A stretch of DNA of 64,000 nucleotides. Origin: Oikopleura dioica (Eukaryota; Chordata; Appendicularia; Copelata; Oikopleuridae). Of the stretch, positions 62,860 through 64,000 are shown piece after piece. The stretch covers positions 10,049,001 to 10,113,000 of the forward strand of contig OU015567.1 in assembly GCA_907165135.1 (NCBI GenBank), in the 5' to 3' direction. The notes beneath the pieces were generated by a model that made no database searches, had not been told where the DNA came from, and saw only the letters and a list, made by a program, of their open reading frames with translations. Numbering within the stretch: position 1 is the first letter of the stretch; each line of letters begins with the position of its first letter. A program made the position numbers and the translations under genes.

Positions 62860-64000
62860 ATGACCGACAACGTGGACGACTTTTTTAACCGAAAGGAAAA
62901 AAAGAGAACGAAGAAGACGAAAAAGACGAAAGTCGTCACCGCAGAGGATATATTTAAGGGTGAAGAGTTGGGACGCGACGAGAAATCTAAAAACTCTAAC
63001 GCGCATAATGTAAGTAACATTTGTCACTTCAGGAAACACTACTGAAGAAAATACAACATCTGGTCTTAAGGAAGAGAAAGAGGATGAGTGGATTGAGGCC
63101 GCCGGGGAGCAGGAGTTCGTCTTTGACTCTGTCGGTGGGATGAAACGACTCGAGCTGGAAGAAAGAGTAAGCATGCGCGTCATACGTAAAAGTTTATTTA
63201 ATGCTTGAAGTTATTAAGATTCTTATTAATCTTTCAACCCCATTTACACCTTTTTTAGCAGCCTAGCGAGGAGGTAAGGCGTCGTAGTTACAGTCAATTA
63301 TCTGTCAATTACGAGTCAACAAGACAAAATCAATTTGATTCCTCATTTATCAAGCTTTATTTAATTACATTTAGTGCATGCTCTCGATTTCTCATTTATC
63401 CATGAATTATTTTTTTCCACGGAGTTACTTATTCTATTTTATAAACTGTTACAGTATAATCCAATTCCGGGAGAATACATACTTCATTCCTTACAGATTT
63501 CTGTCGCAACACTTTCGATTCCATCAAAGTAATGCTTCAAAATCGATATCTGTTACGACGTTAATATAAAAACGAATAGTAAATGGGTAACTACGTGACA
63601 CTATTTTACCCCGCCGTCGTGAATCCCAGCTTATTTTAAATCCATTCAGGGGCCACAGTCAGAAGGAGAAGGGGAGAGATCGGACGATGAAAACGCCGAG
63701 AGCGGCTGGAAAACTACTGGAAACGAAGTGCAGTCGAACAACGTTGGACTCCCCGGAGACAACAAGGACAACGCGGATGAAGAAGCAGACTCGAATGAGG
63801 AAAAAGCGAGTCCGGTATGAATCTTTATCGCTATTAGACACTCTAATTGTTTTTCTGCTCCTTATCGTGCGCGGCAGTCTTGCTTCTCACGCGTCGCGAA
63901 TTCACTCGCTTTCTTTCAGGCTGAATCTAGCGCCAACCAGCCGAAGAAATACGTTCCTCCCTCGCAAAGACAAGCCGCTCCTGTCAGCCGTGGACCACCC
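62860..64000 (+). CDS. CDV3: CDV3-like protein (3' end outside window)
   Basis: Exons 62860-63009, 63071-63166, 63259-63273 (a five-codon micro-exon), 63650-63814 and 63920 to the window end join in phase 0 throughout. The product begins MTDNVDDFFNRKEKKRTKKTKKTK, like the DNFF-KRDKKKKK start of CDV3. It continues with an acidic EDEWIEAA segment, SGWKTTG, and KYVPPSQRQ, where vertebrate CDV3 has a Y-PP-R motif. Residues are charged and low in complexity, as in CDV3, whose molecular role is poorly defined. The first acceptor in the intron after exon 1 (63032) would break the frame; the AAG at 63070 keeps it. AG plus one base precedes the start. Confidence 0.65.

Overview
The window is animal nuclear DNA, very compact and AT-rich between genes. 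It most probably comes from the appendicularian tunicate Oikopleura dioica or a close relative. Four things point there: (1) an animal gene set (BCAS3, SYNJ2BP, Rab33, EPS8, calcineurin A, IRP1/ACO1, DECR1); (2) introns often only 42-55 bp long, next to a minority of long ones; (3) non-GT introns, including a well-supported GA-AG intron in EPS8; (4) repeated AG acceptor sites one base before start codons, as expected for spliced-leader trans-splicing. The species is inferred, not proven.

Left part (1-32 kb): the 3' exon of a small membrane protein; an unknown minus-strand gene; an acidic protein behind an E2F-like site cluster; an IFI6/IFI27-family gene; and a ~6.7-kb gene encoding an estimated ~2,100-aa protein with ankyrin-like repeats, about a dozen tandem NPxxWW-centred helical repeats and a degenerate kinase domain. 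After a 2.5-kb gene-poor stretch comes a secreted Cys-rich gene whose second exon is split by a 1.4-kb LTR element with identical LTRs. A 3.5-kb desert follows, holding two copies of a ~97-bp structured repeat. Next are three paralogues of a small secreted family with three, zero and two introns (one copy frameshifted), a TauE/SafE-type transporter and a two-pore K+ channel with an odd second filter.

Right part (32-64 kb): a dense run of conserved genes. BCAS3 (+) is followed by calcineurin A (-), a mucin-like ITIH-C protein (+), a ciliary-type protein (-), Rab33 (+), EPS8 (+), two adjacent tail-anchored PDZ proteins (SYNJ2BP and an unnamed one), a cytochrome b561-domain reductase, IRP1/ACO1, DECR1 and the start of a CDV3-like gene. 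From EPS8 onward everything is on the plus strand with short gaps and trans-splice-like acceptors, so part of it may be an operon. DECR1 is interrupted in its first coding exon by a full-length, apparently intact Ty3/gypsy-type retrotransposon (6.5 kb, identical 256-bp LTRs, one 1,717-codon gag-pol frame, 4-bp target duplication).

Two LTR elements, both with identical LTRs and both inside coding exons, suggest that LTR retrotransposition is recent or ongoing in this lineage and that this sequence may carry two loss-of-function alleles. Exon junctions were worked out by reading frame and splice signal only; doubtful ones are flagged.
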